Source: Laguncularia racemosa
Taxonomy: Eukaryota > Streptophyta > Magnoliopsida > Myrtales > Combretaceae
NCBI GenBank assembly: GCA_037954665.1
Contig: JBBMOL010000016.1
Coordinates: 8,060,001-8,124,000 of the forward strand
Direction: 5' to 3'
DNA length: 64,000 bases
Part shown: positions 59,363 through 64,000 of the stretch, in pieces
How positions within the stretch are numbered: the stretch's first letter is position 1
Layout of the letters: each line of letters begins with the position of its first letter
Notes under the pieces: generated by a model
Told to the model about the DNA's origin: nothing
Database searches by the model: none
Seen by the model: the letters and a program-made list of their open reading frames with translations, nothing else
Made by a program: the position numbers and the translations under genes

Positions 59363-61107
59363 ATACTCATAAGGGATCAACTTTATTGATGGGGATTTAG
59401 TCTTCCCTATCTTTGATGTTTAAGGCTAGAGGAATTCCATCACGTATTAGATAAATTGCACGCCGACATATACAGTAATCATATTAAGAGTCAAGCCTTA
59501 TATGCCAAAACTCTCTGCCTTGATTATTATTGGCCTACAATAAAAAAAGATGCTAAGAAGTTAGTTGAGAAATCTGTCAAATGCTAGAAATATGTCCTTG
59601 TAGATCAACTTTCCAGCAGTAATCTCCTGCCTATCATGAGTCCTTGACCTTTTGCTCAATGGGGGGATCAATATCCTAGGTCCTTTACTGGAAGTCACCG
59701 GCTAGCGATAGTACATTATCATAATTGTTGATTACTTCACTAAGTGGATGAAATTATAAGTAGTGGCTAAGATAACCAACAAAAGCATGGAGAATTTTGT
59801 TCTTAACAATATCCTCAACAAGTTCAGTATGCCATACGCCCTAATTGTTGATAATGCAACTCAGTTTGACAATGGGAAACTCTGATAAAGAAATCAAAAT
59901 CCACTACACTTCAATGACTTACCTTTAGTCTAACATCCAAGTTGAAACAATGAATGAGACCATTTTGAATAGTTTGAAGAAAAGGTTAAACCACAAAAAA
60001 GGAAGGTGGACAGATGAACTTTCCTATATCTTATGGGGATATCAAACTACTCATAGAATGGCAATAGGAAAAACACCGCTCAGCCTCACCTTTAAATCAA
60101 AAGCAGACCTATTAATTAAACTAGAACTTATTAATGTGTGCACACTAGCAATAGACATACTGATGAATGAAATCAGTCTATGAGCAATTTTAGACCTGAT
60201 TGAGGAGGCTCGAGACTTGGCAAACTCTTAGGTGGTAGCTTATCATCAAATGGTAGCGTGATACTACAATAATAAGGTAAAATATAAGGTATTCAAGCCA
60301 GAAGACTTGGCATGTAGGAAATTAGAGACCATAGGGTTATGAGAAGGGCAGGGCAAATTGGCATTTAATTAGGAAGACCTAGTTAGAATTGAGGAAGAAG
60401 TTAGCCATGGCATATATAGATTAGAAAGATTAGATGGATAACTAATTTCTAAGACTTGGAATGCTATCAATCTTAAATTGTACTTTCATTGAAGTTCACT
60501 AGTAAATGAGCTATTAAGAAATGAAATATTCATATTTATCTCTATTCAATAGTTCAGTTAAAAAGAAAGTTATGCTTAGATGCTTAAAATGTATCTAATG
60601 AGCTCTCTAAAGCCTTCAATATTATTAATTTCGCAAAGGGTAAACTATCGGCTACGTCTCCATAGCTCCTTTTGAGAGAAGAAGGATGACTAGCTTTCCT
60701 AACCTTTTCTAAGGTGACGAATGACTTCGCCATAGGTGGTTGAATGAGTCAACCCCATGTAAGGCTAAGGCAAGTTAGTCTCGACTAGACTAGGTTTGCC
60801 AAGGTAGACAAAACTTTAAGGTACTTTTTCAATCAGGCTTGGCCATTGACATCTAAAGTATTATGAATAGAGACAAACATATCATGTAATAGACTAATAA
60901 ATTAAATAGAGAAGAACATAAGAGAATAGTAATGGTAGAAAGGAGACATAATATTAGAATTGAAACAATGATTTTATTCAATAAAGGGGTCGGCATACCA
61001 ATAGAAACAATGTTTTTGTTCAATTTACAAGGAAATAGGTCAGCATACCAACCTAGTAGATTACAAAAGAAAAGCAAAAATCCCTACAAATCTAGAAAGG
61101 TGAAAAA

Positions 61108-63655
61108 TTAAGATTGCTGGTCAGAAGTAGGAGCAGGGGGATCATTTGAAGCCTTAACTACTCTAACATCCACGACCGACCTAGGAAGTTCAATAGGTAC
61201 CTCTCGAGGAGGAGTAAGATCCTCTAGAGGATCAAAGCTAGGAGGTGGGGAGACTTTACCACTAAAAGCACCACTTGGCCTCATGTTCACCTCAATGGCA
61301 TCATCCACAATGCCAACAGGGACCTCAGACTCAACGAGGGTGTCGTCATCATCTTTTAGCCTATTAAGATTCAACTCTAGGTGATGCTTGAGAACAACTG
61401 CTTTGACTACCTTGAAACTGTTGATATATATCTCCGCTTGTAGCTTCACTCATTCATCTCTATTCATGATCTCTTCATCGCGCCTAACTCCTGCTCGAAC
61501 TCTTCGATCGGATCTCGGTGACACTCGAGGATATCTTTTAAGTTTGTGATCTTCTTTTTATATCCTCTCTCCTTGCCCTTGAAGGACTTAGACTAAAGGT
61601 CTCAAAACCGTTAGTGCGCCTCAAGCTCTAAACGGTTGCTTGGAAAGGCTATTAGATTTCTTTAATAGCTCTTTCCTCTCCTTCTAATTGTCATTCAGCT
61701 CATCTTAGAGGGCATTGTTCTTGCTGACAACAACCTTAGTTTGGCATCTCAGCCCATCCATTTGGGCCTGGTTCTGCTTGATTAGCTCTTTTAAGTCATC
61801 TACCTTCTTCTAGTAAGACGCCTTGATGTTCTCAGCATCTTGGGCCCTTTGCAATCGGCCCATAGTCTAGTTAAAGAACTACTACTTCTTCACTTGGACA
61901 TCTTCATAGTCTGCATGAAGAGCACATACCTTCTTTTTCTCTTCTTGGAGGGCTCAGTAAAGTATGGACACCAAAGTGTTGGTTTACGAAACAACATAAG
62001 AAAATATTAGAACAAATTAAAAGACGATAGTGGAAAGAAAGAAAATGATAGAGATAAACCTTTTAAGGGCGGGTCACCAAGCTTTCCACATTGTCATGTG
62101 TAACCATGCAATCTAGCACACTAATCTCACCACGATCCAGTAAAAGCATCGCATAGGACATGACCTGGTCACATAGCTCTAGGTTTCCTACAGCTTTGTC
62201 ACTTTTTCAGACATCCCAATTCAGGATGTACAATGGCCCCCTTGACAAAGCATTGTTGTTGAGGGGTAGACTTGTGAATTGTCGAACTAGGAAGATGGCT
62301 TCCAAAGCCCCTGACCAAATCTAATGGTTTGGACAGTTGTACTAGAACCAACCTCTACCTTTTGTCTTTAAGTAAGGCTGGCCAATAGATCTTTAGGCAC
62401 ATCCTCATCGATCAGCACATGCTGACCAGCTCCAGTAGTACCCTCTTCACCTTTACGGCTAGCAATAGGACCTTCCTCTTGATCTTTATTCTCCTTTCCT
62501 TTAGTTAAGAGGGGGTAGCCTTCTCAACTTGACGTTAGTTGTCCTTCCTACTTTTGGTTATGGCTTTGGTCTAGGCGCGGAGTTGAGCAATGTTAGCCTT
62601 TTTCAACTGCATTTCTATAAACACAAGCAACATTGAGTTTGAGTGAAAGGATAAATAGAAGTAAGTGAAAATAAAGGGAAAAGAGGTATTGTGCTAAACA
62701 TAAGCTGATAAGAGCTCTTTCCTCACGAAGCAATGAGTAAGCAAATCTCCTTAGCTCAGTCAACATCAGCACGATGGTAGAGTAGTGAACAATATGTTCA
62801 CCCTCCTCTTCATCCTCATCTCCCTCAATTGCTTCTTCCTTCTCTTTGGAGGGAGCTTTCTCTCTTGTTTCTTTTAGGATGGCCCTGATTTCAAATCGAA
62901 TGGCGACAATTATCTTAGCATTATAGTACTGCATTGGCTTGCTTAATTGTCTCAACAAAAAATCGATAACCTACCTATCATTGTCCAATAGCTCAATGGG
63001 TCCCATCTTGATTGGCTTGACCCACCTAGTCCAAAAATCAAGATTTAACTTGACTTTGACAAGCTTATCTTTCTAACTGTGAATGGAGGAGGTTAGACCT
63101 TCGAACAGCTTGCACCTTGGTCTACAAGTTTGGTAATACTAGCCTACTACTGACTCGTTCCCTTTGATAGTACAAAATATCAAAATATCTCTAGCATGGG
63201 TCATATCCTATGATCTATACAAAGCACCTCAAAGGCCACCGGGATTCAGAATGAATTGGGGATGAGCTGGTAAGGGCTAATTCGGTGGTAATTGAAAAAT
63301 AACTTCTGGAACTCTGTAAATGACAAACAGACCCCAAACTTAAAGCGCTTATAGTACATGAAAAACTCCCACTCTACCGCCAAACTAACCTTGTCAAGCG
63401 GATCTAGCTTCACCACTTGCCACCCCTTTAACATAGGCTTGAAGTACAAGGATGCACTCGTGATGTTGTTGTCGGAAATTTTGCTCTAGATACCATTTGG
63501 CTTGTGATTGCCAACTACAGTGCTATTATATAACAGAACTAAATGCCTCTTGCTCTCGCTATTGTCATCATAAACATCCCTTGACAACTCCTCGATAACT
63601 AGTTTCCTACCTACTTCCATCGCCGCCACTGTGCTAGTGGACCCAACATCTTCAT
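61108..63655 (-). pseudogene. Antisense ORF of the Tat-type element (putative gypsy-type transposon protein, Transposase_28-like)
   Basis: Reads opposite to gag-pol, between integrase and the 3' LTR. It starts MANEDVGSTSTVAAMEVGRK at 63655. The N-terminal part reads LYFKPMLKGWQVVKL, VEWEFFMYYKRFKFGV and YHRISPYQLIPNSF (63430-63250), like the plant domain PF04195. A TAG stop precedes this at about 63484. Further on are an acidic stretch (KEKEEAIEGDEDEEEGE, about 62850), Lys/Glu-rich coiled-coil-like sequence at 62000-61500 in broken frames, and a Pro/Asp-rich end (SPPPSFDPLEDLTPP) stopping at 61108. The function of such antisense genes is unknown. Stops make this copy inactive. Confidence 0.7.
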
Positions 63656-63687
63656 TTGCCATCGCCGTCGTCGCTTCTAGGGGGGAA

Positions 63688-64000
63688 TGGCTCTCTTAAG
63701 CTCCAGTATCAACACAAGCCTATGCTCTGTGATAGTGAGTAAGGAATTTCACCAGGCCCCTTGACCTAGTCAATTGCAAAAAGGACACGCTGTAGATCAA
63801 GTCACTCACTCTTCCACTATTTGAGCACCTCAAACATGTAGCCATAGATGTGCCCCATACTATTACTCCCTATAAAAGCCTAAAGCTACCTATTGGTAAA
63901 GAAATTGAAACGTCTAAGCCTCTTTGCTATCTTTTTAACCATTTCTTACTATCAATATTCTAATTTAAGTATTGAAGTGGCAATATTAGATAACCTCGAC
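63688..64000 (+). repeat. 3' LTR of the Tat-type element (truncated by window end)
   Basis: Follows the AGGGGGGAA purine tract and aligns with the 5' LTR through CCTATAAAAGCC and TCTAATTTAAGTATTG-like tail sequence; its end lies outside the window. Confidence 0.7.

Larger units (their letters stand above)
54120..60490 (+). pseudogene. Tat-type gag-pol remnant with RT catalytic core deleted
   Basis: gag pieces include SKFLAAMLEIPNLDM and AAIMGMRPSGHFFLS (about 54549-54660). The protease region reads DDALVISARIDSFEV, MLIDTIS and FKSAYD (about 55390-55495), then FFVVDCSFPYNVIVRRLS. RT starts at LNKDVFAYSSLYMLSIPPEI (about 56005) but jumps at about 56105 to MIVKSK, the sequence that normally follows YVDD, so the catalytic box and upstream motifs are missing. 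RNase H-like KSVPKKELYLYLFMSE is at about 56500. After the inserted solo LTR, integrase reads DYYWPTIKKDAKKLV, MSP.PFAQWG and LNHKKGRWTDELSYILWGYQ (to about 60120). Stops are frequent throughout. Confidence 0.8.
53239..64000 (+). mobile_element. Tat-type Ty3/gypsy retrotransposon, 3' LTR cut by the window end
   Basis: LTR-like sequences at about 53239-53697 and from about 63688 share TAGCCAYA, CCTATAAAAGSC and the ..TTTAACCATYTCTTA.. tail. A TTTGGCACCATCC primer-binding-like site follows the first LTR (about 53697), resembling the TTGGCGCC sites of Tat elements. A purine tract (AGGGGGGAA) precedes the second. Between lie decayed gag, protease, RT remnant, RNase H and integrase on plus, and a long antisense ORF downstream of integrase, a hallmark of the Tat lineage (Grande, Retand). 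A foreign solo LTR (57264-59362) interrupts it. Confidence 0.82.

Overview
This is 64 kb of nuclear DNA from a flowering plant, most likely a eudicot. It is AT-rich, the genes are split by short GT-AG introns, and most of the rest is plant-type L1 LINEs, Ty3/gypsy and Ty1/copia elements. Nothing prokaryotic, organellar or viral was seen. I assembled three apparently intact protein-coding genes exon by exon: a TIGR01589 family gene (+, 9272-14485, 360 aa), the autophagy gene ATG6/Beclin 1 (-, 18343-38999, 498 aa) and an F-box gene resembling Arabidopsis RMF (-, 48996-52002, 303 aa). From memory, Arabidopsis chromosome 3 carries the same three families close together (At3g61700, At3g61710, At3g61730), so the window looks like an old conserved gene block inflated by transposons.

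Layout. 1-7.1 kb is AT-rich intergenic DNA with microsatellites and a perfect 89-bp tandem duplication. 7.1-14.5 kb is the TIGR01589 gene, with a 5'-truncated antisense LINE in one intron. 14.5-18.3 kb lies between convergent genes and holds LINE-tail-like DNA and unrecognised coding-like fragments. 18.3-39.0 kb is ATG6. Its nine coding exons total about 1.5 kb and are spread over 20.7 kb, because intron 3 holds a complete-length decayed gypsy element and intron 5 holds a nest of LINEs plus an internally deleted gypsy element. 39-48.9 kb is AT-rich DNA with a decayed gypsy element split by a copia element, which itself carries a solo LTR. 49-52 kb is the F-box gene, followed by degenerate 82-bp tandem repeats. 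53.2-64 kb is a Tat-type gypsy element with a large antisense ORF and an inserted 2.1-kb solo LTR; its 3' LTR runs off the window.

The strongest results are structural. Target-site duplications define most insertions precisely, so the order of insertion can be reconstructed. All TE-bearing ATG6 introns still have usable splice sites and the ATG6 frame is open throughout. I found no convincing new biological system; the points most worth following are the effect of the TE load on ATG6 processing and the non-autonomous or odd elements listed in the findings.
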